Positions 18,374 to 28,119 of a DNA stretch of 64,000 nt are shown in pieces. The stretch comes from Stenomitos frigidus ULC18 (GTDB lineage Bacteria > Cyanobacteriota > Cyanobacteriia > Leptolyngbyales > Leptolyngbyaceae). How positions within the stretch are numbered: the stretch's first letter is position 1; the number at the start of each line of letters is the position of its first letter. Both the position numbers and the translations under genes were made by a program. The stretch spans positions 1 through 64,000 of the forward strand of contig NZ_PVWK01000052.1 in assembly GCF_003003795.1 (NCBI RefSeq). The letters run 5' to 3'. Under the pieces are notes generated by a model that saw nothing but the letters and a program-made list of their open reading frames with translations, did not search any database and was not told the origin of the DNA.

Positions 18374-20820
18374 GTGAATTGAATGAATGGCAGAAGGCGG
18401 AAGGCGGAAGGCAGATGGTCATAAGGAGTCAGGCGTTGGGAGTCGGGAGTTGGGAAAACTCAAAACTCTTTAACCTAGCGGCGCAAAGCGCTACTCAAAA
18501 CTCAAAGCTCTCTTACTCCTCTCTCTTCTCTCCTCTCTCCTCACCGTTTTCTCTCCGCCTCGTGCTACTGGGTCTAACGAGTGGTTTGCTGCTTACGCTG
18601 ACTGGAATGCCATCACAAGCACAGTCGGTATCAGTCAGTCAGGGTTATACGCTGCTTAACCGCGGTTGGGTGAAGGATGCGATCGCCTCGTTTCAGTCGG
18701 CGTTGCGGCAGAACCCACAGTCGCTAGAGGCAAAGCTGGGATTGGCGATCGCCTATCAGCGGGCAGGCCAAGATGCTAACGCATGGCAGGCGTATCGGCA
18801 GGTGCTGGCGCAAGACTCGAAAAATCTGACGGCACTCTCTGCGATCGGTGTGTTGGGTGGTTATCGAGCGGAGTGGCAGGCGCAAGGTATTGAGGCGCTG
18901 ACCACGTTACTCACGCTAGCTCCCGACCGGACGAGCGATCGTGAGCAGAGAGCAGTGTTGTACGGCTACCAGGGGCGGTTTGCGGAAGCGCTGGCAGATT
19001 ATCAACGACTGCTTCAGAAGCCCACACCCAAAGTGCTTTTGGGCGCGGCACAGGCGTATACCTACAGTGGCAGTTATCAAGACGGTATTGTGCTGTTTGA
19101 ACGCTATCGTGCTACGGGGAAAGCCTTACCCAATGACGCTGTGATTGCCTATGCGACAGCCTTACGGGAGACTGGCAAGTCTGAGCAGGCGATCGCTTTG
19201 CTGGAGCCGTTACTGAAGCAACTCAAGGCCCCTGATCGAACCGCGATCGAAGTGCGAGCGGCACTGGCAGAGGCCTATCAGGCGAACCAACAGTCCGAGC
19301 AAGCCCGCCTGATTTTGCAACCGTTACGCAATCAACCGGAGGCTGCTTTACCCCTGGCACGAGCGCTGAGTCAGATTGGTCGGCAGTCAAGCGATACCGC
19401 ACTGTATGCAGAAGCCGTAGAGCAGTATCGTCAGGTCTTGCGCCAAACAGCCAACCCATCGCCAGGGTTGGTGACGGAAGCCGCGGATGTCTTCAGCGAA
19501 TATCCGCCAGCACGATCGGACGCAGCGTCACTGTATGAGCAGTTGCTACGGCAGCAGTCGAAGCCAAGCTTGATCGTGAAACGGGTGGCAGTCGCCTATC
19601 AGCTAGGGCAAATCACGTCTGGCGAACTGCGACAGCAGCTACAAGCGGCCTTGCAGCCACTGCCTGGGGATGCAACAGAACGTCAGGCGATCGCCCTTGC
19701 TCTCGTTCGTCTCGATCCACCCGATTCGGTGCTGCTGCCTCAGTATCAGGAACTCCTGCAAAGCAATGTTGATGCACCCTTCCTCTACTTTAGGGTCGCG
19801 CAGATCTGGGTGCAGCAAGGCAAGTTTGAGCAAGCACGGCAAGCGCTGCAAACGTACAGTGCAACCGCTATGGGCTCGCGCGATCGTGCCCCCCAACTGT
19901 TGCTCGCTGAGATTGAGCGGCGAGAAAGCAAGCTAGATGCCAGTGCCCAACGCTACGAAGCTTTGATTGCCACTAATCCACCGGCGCCCGTACTATCCAA
20001 CGCCTTGCTGGGCTTGGCAGACGTGCGACAGGCACAGGGACGATCGGAGGACGCCTTACGCGTGTACGACGACGTTCTGGCGAAAAATCCTGGCAATCTA
20101 CGCACCCAACTCGGTCGAGCCAGCGTCGCTTATCGTGCAGAACGCATCACACAAGCGGAAGCAGAAGCCGTACTCACTACATGGCTGCAGTCGCCTGCTG
20201 CCGCTGAAACCCCGCCAGAACTTTTTAGCCTGGTCGGAGCGCTGCCAGCCGATCCGAGGCGAGAAGCCCTTTACACCTCTTTATTGGCGGTGAATTCAGA
20301 GAACCTGTCCATTCAGCGTCGTGCCCTGCAAGTTTTGGTAGCCCGCGATCCAGCCGCCGCCCGATCGCAGGTGGAACAACTCGTCACCCGCAATCCAGGC
20401 GATTTGAATGCCTACTTTGTGCAGGGCGATCTGGCACAAACGCTGGGTGATTTAGCGCTGGCTAGCAATGCCTACAGCGCCATTTTGCAGCAGCAGCCTA
20501 ATAACGTGGACGCGATCGCTGCTCTGGCGGGTGTGCGCTTTCAGCAACAGCGCTATGTCGAGGCCAAAATGCTGTATACCCGCGTGCTTGCCCTGCGACC
20601 CGATGACCTTGACACACGACGTATTTTGGGCGAACTGAGCCTTGCCCAAGACCATCCCGGCATCGCCCTGCAGCAGTTCAAAGACCTACGGCAGGCACAA
20701 ATGGCCAAAGAAACGCCCACACTGCCACAGAGCAATCGTGCCACCGATCGCAAAATCGAGAAAATCCAGGTCGATCTCCTTCGACGACGAGGCTTTCAGC
20801 CCTCCTGGGAGCGGTACTAA
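18370..20820 (+). CDS. TPR protein of the cellulose-type operon (BcsC N-terminal-like)
   Basis: 816 residues. About 20 TPR-like helical repeats run from residue 95 to the end (for example SVSQGYTLLNRGWVKDAIASFQSALRQNPQSLEAKLGLAIAYQRAGQ and AALAGVRFQQQRYVEAKMLYTRVLALRPDD). A signal peptide core LRLVLLGLTSGLLLTLTG followed by SQAQS lies at about 62-86, so the protein is periplasmic. The 60 residues before it are encoded by intergenic-type repeat DNA, including the same core as at 14433 and 16191, and look acquired. The native start may have been lost or may be the ATG at 18415. In BcsC the TPR scaffold and barrel are one chain; here the barrel is the separate upstream gene. It should guide the nascent glucan through the periplasm. 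Confidence 0.85.
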   Translation: MSELNEWQKAEGGRQMVIRSQALGVGSWENSKLFNLAAQSATQNSKLSYSSLFSPLSSPFSLRLVLLGLTSGLLLTLTGMPSQAQSVSVSQGYTLLNRGWVKDAIASFQSALRQNPQSLEAKLGLAIAYQRAGQDANAWQAYRQVLAQDSKNLTALSAIGVLGGYRAEWQAQGIEALTTLLTLAPDRTSDREQRAVLYGYQGRFAEALADYQRLLQKPTPKVLLGAAQAYTYSGSYQDGIVLFERYRATGKALPNDAVIAYATALRETGKSEQAIALLEPLLKQLKAPDRTAIEVRAALAEAYQANQQSEQARLILQPLRNQPEAALPLARALSQIGRQSSDTALYAEAVEQYRQVLRQTANPSPGLVTEAADVFSEYPPARSDAASLYEQLLRQQSKPSLIVKRVAVAYQLGQITSGELRQQLQAALQPLPGDATERQAIALALVRLDPPDSVLLPQYQELLQSNVDAPFLYFRVAQIWVQQGKFEQARQALQTYSATAMGSRDRAPQLLLAEIERRESKLDASAQRYEALIATNPPAPVLSNALLGLADVRQAQGRSEDALRVYDDVLAKNPGNLRTQLGRASVAYRAERITQAEAEAVLTTWLQSPAAAETPPELFSLVGALPADPRREALYTSLLAVNSENLSIQRRALQVLVARDPAAARSQVEQLVTRNPGDLNAYFVQGDLAQTLGDLALASNAYSAILQQQPNNVDAIAALAGVRFQQQRYVEAKMLYTRVLALRPDDLDTRRILGELSLAQDHPGIALQQFKDLRQAQMAKETPTLPQSNRATDRKIEKIQVDLLRRRGFQPSWERY
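18390..18530. repeat. repeat-derived 5' coding segment of the TPR gene
   Basis: It contains GGCGGAAGGCGGAAGGCAG, GTCGGGAGTTGGGAAAACTC, CTAGCGGCGCAAAGCGCTAC and ACTCAAAACTC, all of which are intergenic-repeat vocabulary elsewhere in the window (14433-14480, 16191-16245, 50431-50510). Here they are in frame and upstream of the signal peptide. Confidence 0.75.
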
Positions 20821-20863
20821 GAAGAGAGGGGTGAGGCGCGAGCAGGAAGACGGTTCGAATCCT

Positions 20864-20942
20864 TCATCCTTTAGCCTTCATCCTTTAGCCTTCATCCTTT
20901 AGCCTTCATCCTTCATCCTTCATCCTTCATTCTTCATTCTCC
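20864..20942. repeat. TTCATCC/TTTAGCC heptamer array
   Basis: About eleven tandem heptamers alternate between CTTCATC and CTTTAGC forms in the gap between the TPR and bcsB genes. This is a short tandem repeat of the cyanobacterial STRR type. Confidence 0.85.
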
Positions 20943-21002
20943 CCTTTGCTCCCTCGATCCCCTTCCCCTCCCTGCCCTCTTCCGCTCTACCCCTACTCTC
21001 CT

Positions 21003-23432
21003 ATGAATCCCTTTCGGCTCTTTACCTGGTTCGCAGCGCTTCTACGATCGCCATTGCCTGCACCACGAAAAATCCATCTACGACTATTTTTACCGATCGG
21101 ACTGTTTCTTCTGACGTTAATTTGTAGTCTCGGTTGGGGTTGGGAGCATGCAGTTGTCCATGCTCAAAGCCCAGCAGCCGATGCCCCTGTAACCTCGCCA
21201 GATGCGGGTATTGATAAAGGCCCTGCCCCACCGCAGTCCTCTGGCGAAGCAGCCGCCAAAGATCCTGATGTTTCGGATGCCGCCAAAAAAGGGGGCGTGG
21301 TTGAGCCCTTGGCAGCGGGGCAGTACGTCCTGGAGTTCAATCGCAGTCCGGTTGTTGGGAATCGTCTGCGTTTGCGGAGCATTTATGACGAGACACGGCT
21401 ACGGTTTACGCGTCCCCGTGCCTGGAAGCCCAAGTCTGCCAAACTGCAGATTCGGTTTCGCCACTCGCCAGCGCTTTATGCTACTCGATCGAACCTCACT
21501 GCTTATGTCAATGGTGCCAGCGTCGGCAGCTTGCCGCTTAATAAGAAGCAGGGAGAAATCGGGAGCGCCATTTTTGATATCCCCCCCGACCTCATTCAGG
21601 ATTACAACGAAGTGGTGCTGGCAGCACTGCAAAACAACTCACCCACTTGTACGCAAGATCCCTTTGATCCATCGTTATGGACGGAAATTTTGCCCGATTC
21701 CAAGCTGGTGTTTAACTTTCAGCCGCAGCCGATCGCCCTTAACTTCAGCCACTACCCCTTTCCCATCTTTGACAATCTCAGTCTGGAGCCCAACCAGCTA
21801 GCGTTTCTGTTGCCCAATGCCGTTGATGAGTCCTGGTTGACAGCGACGACCCGCTTTCAGACAAGCCTGGGGCGGTTTGCGCAATATCGTCCCATGAATA
21901 CGCGCTTGCTGACGGCGATCGATGAGACAAAGCCGAATGAACGGTTGGTCATTATAGGCACACCGAAAACACAGCCTGCTCTGGCGAAATTAACCCTACC
22001 GCTGTCATTGAAAGAGGGGCAACTGCGGGATGAACAGCAAAAGGTTTTACCAAATGATGTTGGTGTGGTGATGCTGACGACGACAGCCGATAAACGCAAT
22101 CCGGTACTGGTCGCCACTGGCAACAGTCCAGAAGGTGTGGCCAAGGCCGTGCAGTTTTTAATCCAGTCTCGCGATCGCCAATTGGGCACTGGGCAGGCGA
22201 TCGTCGTTCGGCAAGTGAATGATGTGCCGCCACGGCCATCCCGCGAGTGGGCTGGCTACCTGCCTACCGCTAGCAACTTTCAGCTCAAGGATCTGACCAC
22301 CTTTGACAATAAGCCCTACGAAGACATGACCGTGCGTGGTGCAGATGCTCCTGTCATGGAATTCGACTTCCGCGCTTTGCCCGATGACCAGTTTTCCACG
22401 GGCAATGTCTTGAATCTGAACTACAGCTATAGCCCTCAAGTGAACCCGCTCACGTCTTTGGTAGAAGTGCAGCTAGATGGCTTAGCGCTAACGGGTAAAA
22501 AGCTGGATTCCGTGACAGGCGGTTCGCACGAAACCCTGAGAGTGGTGCTGCCAGAAGATCGGATCAAGCCCAACTCCAAAATCCGCGTCCGCTTTCAGCT
22601 CGACCCCCGTGAACGTCGCTCCTGTAATCGTGCCCTCGACCAGCAGCTTTGGGGTACCGTTCATGCCGATACTAGCTTTGAGCTGAATCGGACTAACGTC
22701 GCTCGTCTGCCCGATCTGAAGCTGTTGCAATTTGGCTTCCCGTTTACAGCTCCCCAAGATTTGTCGAAAATGGCGATCGTCCTGCCCGATGCTCCCACAA
22801 CCAACGACCTGGCACTCCTTTTAGAGGTCAGTGCACGCTTGGGACGACTCAGCCAGTCCGAGTCGGTCAAGCTGGATGTATTCCAAGCCAGTAAATTACC
22901 GACGCAAGATCGTGGCAATCGCCATCTCATTGCGATCGGTACCCGCGATCGCTTTCCTCTACCCGAAGCTTTGCGCTCAGAAGGTTTCACCATTCAAGAG
23001 GCCTTTCGCCGTCAGCGTGGGCAAAGCCAACTGCAGACGCTACCCGATGCCGAAGGCCTTGTCAAAGAAATCGTGTCGCCCTGGAACCGCGATCGCGCCC
23101 TTCTCATCCTCAGCGGACAGACCAAAACCGGCTTAGACCATGTGCGCGATCTGCTCAACCGTGACTTTCTGTTCTTCCAACTGCGCGAAGACACTGTACT
23201 CATTGATGCGGGTGAACCCTCTCCCAACCCATATGACCCCAACGCCTACACGCTGGAGTTTTTGCAACAAGCCAAACAAAAGCAGCAAATCAGTGAAATG
23301 AGCTTGCTTAGCCGCATCCTGAAAACGCTACGCATCGGTTGGTTTATCATCGCTCCCGGCTTCATCATCGCTGCCCTGCTGCTCTACGCGATCGCGCAGT
23401 CGTATCTTGGACGGTTGCATAAGAAGGGGTGA
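21003..23432 (+). CDS. bcsB: BcsB-like cellulose synthase periplasmic subunit
   Basis: 809 residues from the ATG at 21003 (MNPFRLFTW); the longer frame to 20946 reads through repeat-like DNA. There is an N-terminal signal/membrane segment (LRLFLPIGLFLLTLICSLGWGW), a Pro/Ser-rich linker, then two repeats of carbohydrate-binding plus flavodoxin-like modules typical of BcsB. Examples are VVGNRLRLRSIYDETRLRFTRPRAW with SNLTAYVNGASVGSLPL, and later SYSPQVNPLTSLVEVQLDGLAL. A C-terminal membrane helix is visible (WFIIAPGFIIAALLLYAIAQSYLG) before the basic tail. BcsB anchors to and activates the BcsA synthase and receives the polymer in the periplasm. It lies between the TPR gene and bcsA in one operon, as expected. 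The assignment to cellulose rather than another beta-glucan is inference. Confidence 0.88.
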   Translation: MNPFRLFTWFAALLRSPLPAPRKIHLRLFLPIGLFLLTLICSLGWGWEHAVVHAQSPAADAPVTSPDAGIDKGPAPPQSSGEAAAKDPDVSDAAKKGGVVEPLAAGQYVLEFNRSPVVGNRLRLRSIYDETRLRFTRPRAWKPKSAKLQIRFRHSPALYATRSNLTAYVNGASVGSLPLNKKQGEIGSAIFDIPPDLIQDYNEVVLAALQNNSPTCTQDPFDPSLWTEILPDSKLVFNFQPQPIALNFSHYPFPIFDNLSLEPNQLAFLLPNAVDESWLTATTRFQTSLGRFAQYRPMNTRLLTAIDETKPNERLVIIGTPKTQPALAKLTLPLSLKEGQLRDEQQKVLPNDVGVVMLTTTADKRNPVLVATGNSPEGVAKAVQFLIQSRDRQLGTGQAIVVRQVNDVPPRPSREWAGYLPTASNFQLKDLTTFDNKPYEDMTVRGADAPVMEFDFRALPDDQFSTGNVLNLNYSYSPQVNPLTSLVEVQLDGLALTGKKLDSVTGGSHETLRVVLPEDRIKPNSKIRVRFQLDPRERRSCNRALDQQLWGTVHADTSFELNRTNVARLPDLKLLQFGFPFTAPQDLSKMAIVLPDAPTTNDLALLLEVSARLGRLSQSESVKLDVFQASKLPTQDRGNRHLIAIGTRDRFPLPEALRSEGFTIQEAFRRQRGQSQLQTLPDAEGLVKEIVSPWNRDRALLILSGQTKTGLDHVRDLLNRDFLFFQLREDTVLIDAGEPSPNPYDPNAYTLEFLQQAKQKQQISEMSLLSRILKTLRIGWFIIAPGFIIAALLLYAIAQSYLGRLHKKG

Positions 23433-23589
23433 GAAGGCAGAAGGCAAGGAGAAGTGGTTTCACGCTTAGACCCCACCCTTTCCACTCCAAAAACCACCCT
23501 TTCCACTACCGTTCTTGACACTCGCTAGTGAGCACTCAAAACTCAAAACGCCTCCCCTCTACCCTTTCTCCCCTTGCATCCCTTTCCTC

Positions 23590-26211
23590 ATGCTCAAAGC
23601 TCTTTCTTCTTTCTGGATTGATCGGCAACGGACTAAACCTGCCAAAGGCTGGCAGCAGTGGTCGACCACATGGCTGGTCGATCGCTTGCCTGCTTACTCT
23701 GACGGCATCTTGCGCTGGCTCACTCGCTATCAACTTTTGCTTTTAGCGGGTGCCGCTTTATGGCTCTGTGTGCCGTTGGTGCTTGAACGCCCCCCTGTTT
23801 GGCAGCAAGCGGTTCTGGGGGTAATTTTGGTGACGGTGGGCTACACCGTCGTTGGGCTAGAGGAACAGCAGTCTGAGACTCGTGGTAGTGAGAACTTGCA
23901 TCTGTTTCTCATTGCGTTGAGTGTATTGACGACCATGCGGTATCTCTATTACCGCACGGCCTACACCATGAACCTGGATAACTGGCTCAATGGGTTTTTC
24001 TGTATCTTGCTGTATGTGGCGGAGCTGTACGCGATCGGCACTCTGCTGCTGGCCTACTTTCAAACCATCAAAGTCCGCGATCGCAAGCCCGTTGACCTTT
24101 CCCTGACCCCTCAAGACCAGTGGCCAACGGTCGATATCTACATTCCTACCTACAACGAAGATGTCGAAATCGTGCGTAAGACGGTGCTTGCGGCAGTGGC
24201 AACCGACTATCCAGCCGACAAAAAGCAGGTGTATGTCCTGGATGATGGTCGTAAATTGCTAGAACGTCGGGAACTACTGCAACAGATGTGTGACGAGCTC
24301 GGTTGCTTCATGTTGACACGAGACAACAACGACCATGCCAAAGCAGGCAATATCAACACTGCTTTCACTAAAACAACGGGCGATCTGGTCATGATCCTCG
24401 ACTGCGACCACATCCCCGTACGCCACTTTCTACAACATACAGTGGGCTTCTTTCAAAATCCCAAGGTCGCGTTAGTGCAGACGCCGCACTGGTTTTATAA
24501 CCCCGATCCGTTTGAGCGCAACCTGCTGACTGGTGGGCAGGTGCCGGTTGGCAATGAACTGTTTTACAAAGTGCTGCAAAAAGGCAACGACTTCTGGAAC
24601 GCTGCCTTTTTTTGTGGGTCTGCTGCCGTCATCCGCCGCGACTACGTACTCAAAATTGGCGGCATTGCTACCGAGACTGTCACAGAAGACTGTCATACTT
24701 CGCTGCGGCTCCATTCCCTTGGCTACGAAACGGTCTACTACGACAAAATCATGGTGGCAGGGCTGGCACCCGAAAAATTCTCCGCTTATGTGGGGCAGCA
24801 AGTACGCTGGGCACGGGGGATGGCGCAAATTTTGCGGCTCGAAAATCCCTTGTTCAATCGGAAACTGAAGCTGCGACTGTCGCAACGGCTCTGTTATTTC
24901 AGCGCTACGTCTCACTTTTTCTTTGGCTTTCCCCGCTTGATGTATGTCATTGCCCCAGTGCTCTATTTGCTGCTGGGGATCAATTCGGTCAAAGGATTGG
25001 GGTTCGAGACGTTATGCTACGCCTTACCCCATATTCTGCTGTCGATGCAGACCAATCACATTCCCTATAAACATGTCCGATTTTCGTTCTGGAATGAGAT
25101 TTACGAATTCGCCATGTCCTTTCAGGCGGGCATTGTCACCTTGCTAGCGCTGGTTAACCCAAAACTGGGGTCGTTTAATGTGACAGATAAAGGACTGACG
25201 GTAACGAAGCGCAGCTTTGATCTGGAGAGTGTCCGCTATTTGGTCTTTTTAGGCGCCATCACAGGTGCTTCGCTCATAGCCGTCCCGTTTTGGTTTGTGG
25301 TAAGTCCGGAGGACAGCCAAGCAGTGGTGATCAATGCTTTGTGGAGCACGTTTGATTTAATGCTTGTGATGGCTGCTTGTCTGGTCGCGTTTGAACAACC
25401 CCAATTGCGACAGGCTCATCGGTTGCCCCGCCACCTTCCAGTGGTCATCCACAGCAATCAACAAACGTGGACGGGGACTACTACGAATGTGAGTGAAACG
25501 GGTGCGCGTATTTTACTGGAGGTGTGGCCCAATATTCCAGATATTGTTCAGCTTGAGTTAGTTGGCGATTATGGGGCGCGGGTGCTGGTTGATGCTCATG
25601 TCATACGGGCGATCGCCACCAGTAATCTGCAAACGCTGCTCTCGGTGCAGTTTATTAACCTCAGCCGTACTCAGCAGGATGACCTGAGCCTAGTGATTTA
25701 TTCAGACGTGAAGGAGTGGTATGGTCAAAAACGCGCGACTGCCGATAATCCGCTGCTTTCCCTCCGGTTTATTGTTAGCAGCTTTGGGCGGGTTTTTCGT
25801 GAGTTCCAGCCAGAAACAGGCGTTAAAATTCGCAAACAAGTGCGTGCGATCGCCCAACTGTATTGGGAAGGGTGGGAAGGACGGTCGTACACGGCTGTTG
25901 TCACAGAAATTGGCATTCGCGATCTTCGCCTGGAGTTTCGGGAAGGGATCATTCCAGAGTTAGCGATTATTCAACAAACCCAGCCGCAGCTTGGGTTACT
26001 CATCGCGCGCGATTCTGATAGCCCGTTTATGCAAAGCCTGGTTGCCGAGGTGCAAAACGTTGAAGGTTTAATACCTGTTGTAGAGGGTGAAGTTTTCGCC
26101 AATGACGGCGATCAGTTTCCCGATCGGATTGTTATGGAATTAAGTTTTCCAACTGCATTAGATCGGCAGCAGCACAACAAAATCAAACAACTATTGGAGG
26201 CATTGGACTAG
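23590..26211 (+). CDS. bcsA: BcsA-like cellulose synthase catalytic subunit with PilZ
   Basis: 873 residues from the ATG at 23590 (MLKALSSFW). Membrane helices are followed by a family-2 glycosyltransferase domain with VDIYIPTYNE, DDGRK, DCDH, TED and QQVRW (the Q(Q/R)xRW finger-helix motif), then another membrane block. Next comes a PilZ domain with RQAHR (RxxxR) and NVSETG (the D/NxSxxG box), the c-di-GMP-binding signature. The reaction is processive transfer of glucose from UDP-glucose with export through its own pore. After PilZ there are about 150 extra residues that look like a second, degenerate PilZ (RKQVR present, second box replaced by TEIGIR). Last gene of the four-gene operon. Confidence 0.92.
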   Translation: MLKALSSFWIDRQRTKPAKGWQQWSTTWLVDRLPAYSDGILRWLTRYQLLLLAGAALWLCVPLVLERPPVWQQAVLGVILVTVGYTVVGLEEQQSETRGSENLHLFLIALSVLTTMRYLYYRTAYTMNLDNWLNGFFCILLYVAELYAIGTLLLAYFQTIKVRDRKPVDLSLTPQDQWPTVDIYIPTYNEDVEIVRKTVLAAVATDYPADKKQVYVLDDGRKLLERRELLQQMCDELGCFMLTRDNNDHAKAGNINTAFTKTTGDLVMILDCDHIPVRHFLQHTVGFFQNPKVALVQTPHWFYNPDPFERNLLTGGQVPVGNELFYKVLQKGNDFWNAAFFCGSAAVIRRDYVLKIGGIATETVTEDCHTSLRLHSLGYETVYYDKIMVAGLAPEKFSAYVGQQVRWARGMAQILRLENPLFNRKLKLRLSQRLCYFSATSHFFFGFPRLMYVIAPVLYLLLGINSVKGLGFETLCYALPHILLSMQTNHIPYKHVRFSFWNEIYEFAMSFQAGIVTLLALVNPKLGSFNVTDKGLTVTKRSFDLESVRYLVFLGAITGASLIAVPFWFVVSPEDSQAVVINALWSTFDLMLVMAACLVAFEQPQLRQAHRLPRHLPVVIHSNQQTWTGTTTNVSETGARILLEVWPNIPDIVQLELVGDYGARVLVDAHVIRAIATSNLQTLLSVQFINLSRTQQDDLSLVIYSDVKEWYGQKRATADNPLLSLRFIVSSFGRVFREFQPETGVKIRKQVRAIAQLYWEGWEGRSYTAVVTEIGIRDLRLEFREGIIPELAIIQQTQPQLGLLIARDSDSPFMQSLVAEVQNVEGLIPVVEGEVFANDGDQFPDRIVMELSFPTALDRQQHNKIKQLLEALD

Positions 26212-27042
26212 TTTGGAGAAACAGCTAGGCACGAGTATCGTTTGCCACCAAAAAGTACGGAAAAATGGTGCAAAAACCACATTTCAAATTGTCCCAAGCT
26301 CCAAATCACATGACTTCTTTCCGAATAAGATTGCCGTCGAGTCTTCAGAAAATTGGGTTTAATCTGCCATGCAAACTTATTGCACTTTATCGAAACCAGG
26401 CTTTTTTCTATGGCTTCTTCACTGCTCCTTCATAAGCTTGGCTGTTTTTTAAGGTATGCTCATTATTAACTAGGAAGACATCTATCTTAAGTTCGATTTT
26501 CTCGGAAACGCTGGTTCAAAGAGGCTGCAATCTACCACTTCAGTTCGTGTAATCGTATCTACCTCTCAACCGCTTCTTTTCGGCAACGAATTTTAAGCTT
26601 CAACTTTTTTCTCAATTGCAATGAGCTTTCCTCAGAGCCCAGCCAGGGGAGTCAATACCATTGCTAGGAGCCGCGAAAGGCTGAGCCATCATCTGGTAAT
26701 GGCTGCAATGACTAAGCCTTGATCGGGGCTTTAAGCTTGTGACGCTGCCACAGATTGCAGCAGTGTAGCCTGTAGCTATAAGTCCAAAATGACTGTGCGA
26801 TTAATTGTGAGCTAAAGACGCTTAGCGCTTAGCTTCTAATTGTTTGTCGATCGCTACTACGAGGCTGCTTCTCACGATTTAAAGAGAATTGCAGTAGTAA
26901 AGAAAGATATTTAACCAAATATTTAAGCCTTTTTAGCGTCTTACCAGAGAACGATCAACATTAAATTTTGGGTACGCAGTGTAATGCTCACGATCTGATT
27001 GAACCGTTCGTTGAACCCTTGAATGAATCAAAGCTGACTACC
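26212..27042. other. 831-bp non-coding gap between bcsA and pixG
   Basis: AT-rich compared with the flanking genes, with no credible frame and no obvious repeat family. The pix-cluster promoter must lie here. The frame of pixG stays open to a TTG at 26968. Confidence 0.55.
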
Positions 27043-28119
27043 ATGAACACCATCTCTATGGTTGACCATAAGCCCTCTCAAAGATTGCATCCTTTAAGCC
27101 TCTTAGCACAGGCAAAAAGCCGTCAGATTAGTGGCTGTTTACGTGTTTCTAGCCACTCATCAGTTTGGTCGCTTTATCTCGATCAAGGTGAACTGCTTTA
27201 TGCATCGTATTCTGTCGATCGCTTTGAGCGTCTAGACCGTCATTTACGGCAGCTCAGTCGCCAAGTGCCTACGCTGGTCAGCGCAGTACGTGTGCAAGTA
27301 CGGCTACTGTTTGAGAGTGCTCCAGAGATGCGAACGAGAATATGCGCTGACTATAGAGCCCTTTGTTGGTTAGTGGAACAGCAGCATCTGACGCCTGACC
27401 ATGTAGCTGGTTTGATTGAAGAGCTAGCAAAGGAAGTCATCGAGTCTTTTCTACTCGTTCAGGAGGGAAGCTATGAATTGATTGAAAAAGAGAAACTTGA
27501 TGAGTTTCCTAGCTATTATCGACTTGATTTACGTCCCTTAGTGGAATTTTGCCAGGAACACCTCCGTCAACAACGAGCCGCTAAGCCCTCCCTTCCTGCA
27601 ACCAATAAGCGCCCTGATTTGGCAGCCCCAACCAAGACACTGTATCCCAATCCTACGCTTGAAAAAGCACCTGTTTCTACAGCGTCTGCTGCTACCACTC
27701 CAGTAACTACTGGAAACAATGTAAGGTCTCCTAATAATGCGACACAAAAAGCTCAATACACAATTGTTTGTGTTGATGACAGCCCCACTGTATTGCAAGC
27801 AATTAATAGCTTCTTGGATGACACAAGTTTTTCCATTATCATGGTGAACGACCCAGTAAGAGCGCTTATGCAGGTTGTTCGTAGTAAGCCAGACCTGGTT
27901 TTGATGGATGTGGAAATGCCGAATCTGGATGGTTATGAGCTCTGTTCTTTGCTGCGGCGACACCCTACTTTTAGGAATACGCCCATCATTATGGTGACAG
28001 GTAATACAGGTTTTATTGATCGCGCTAAAGCGAAACTTGTCGGTGCCTCTGGCTATTTAACCAAGCCGTTTACGCAGTCAGAGCTGTTGAAAATTGTGTT
28101 TAAACACTTAAGTTGTTAG
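27043..28119 (+). CDS. pixG: PatA/PixG-type response regulator
   Basis: 358 residues from the ATG at 27043. The N-terminal PATAN/DUF4388 region (QAKSRQISGCLRVSSHSSVWSLYLDQGELLYASYSVDRFERLDRHLRQL) is followed by an Ala/Pro/Thr linker and a C-terminal receiver (VCVDDSPTVLQAI, D289 in LVLMDVEMPNLDG, GYLTKPFTQ). This matches PixG of Synechocystis, first gene of the pixGHIJL phototaxis cluster, and PatA of heterocyst patterning; the downstream order settles PixG. In the pathway PixG is phosphorylated by PixL and acts on pilus polarity or motility. A TTG 25 codons upstream could also serve as start. The 163 bp to pixH contain GAGTTTTGAG-type repeats. Confidence 0.88.
   Translation: MNTISMVDHKPSQRLHPLSLLAQAKSRQISGCLRVSSHSSVWSLYLDQGELLYASYSVDRFERLDRHLRQLSRQVPTLVSAVRVQVRLLFESAPEMRTRICADYRALCWLVEQQHLTPDHVAGLIEELAKEVIESFLLVQEGSYELIEKEKLDEFPSYYRLDLRPLVEFCQEHLRQQRAAKPSLPATNKRPDLAAPTKTLYPNPTLEKAPVSTASAATTPVTTGNNVRSPNNATQKAQYTIVCVDDSPTVLQAINSFLDDTSFSIIMVNDPVRALMQVVRSKPDLVLMDVEMPNLDGYELCSLLRRHPTFRNTPIIMVTGNTGFIDRAKAKLVGASGYLTKPFTQSELLKIVFKHLSC

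Noticed and set aside
20852-20862. GGTTCGAATCC, a tRNA T-loop consensus
   Set aside because: The preceding 70 bases are the end of the TPR gene and cannot fold as acceptor, D and anticodon arms; the following bases are heptamer repeats.
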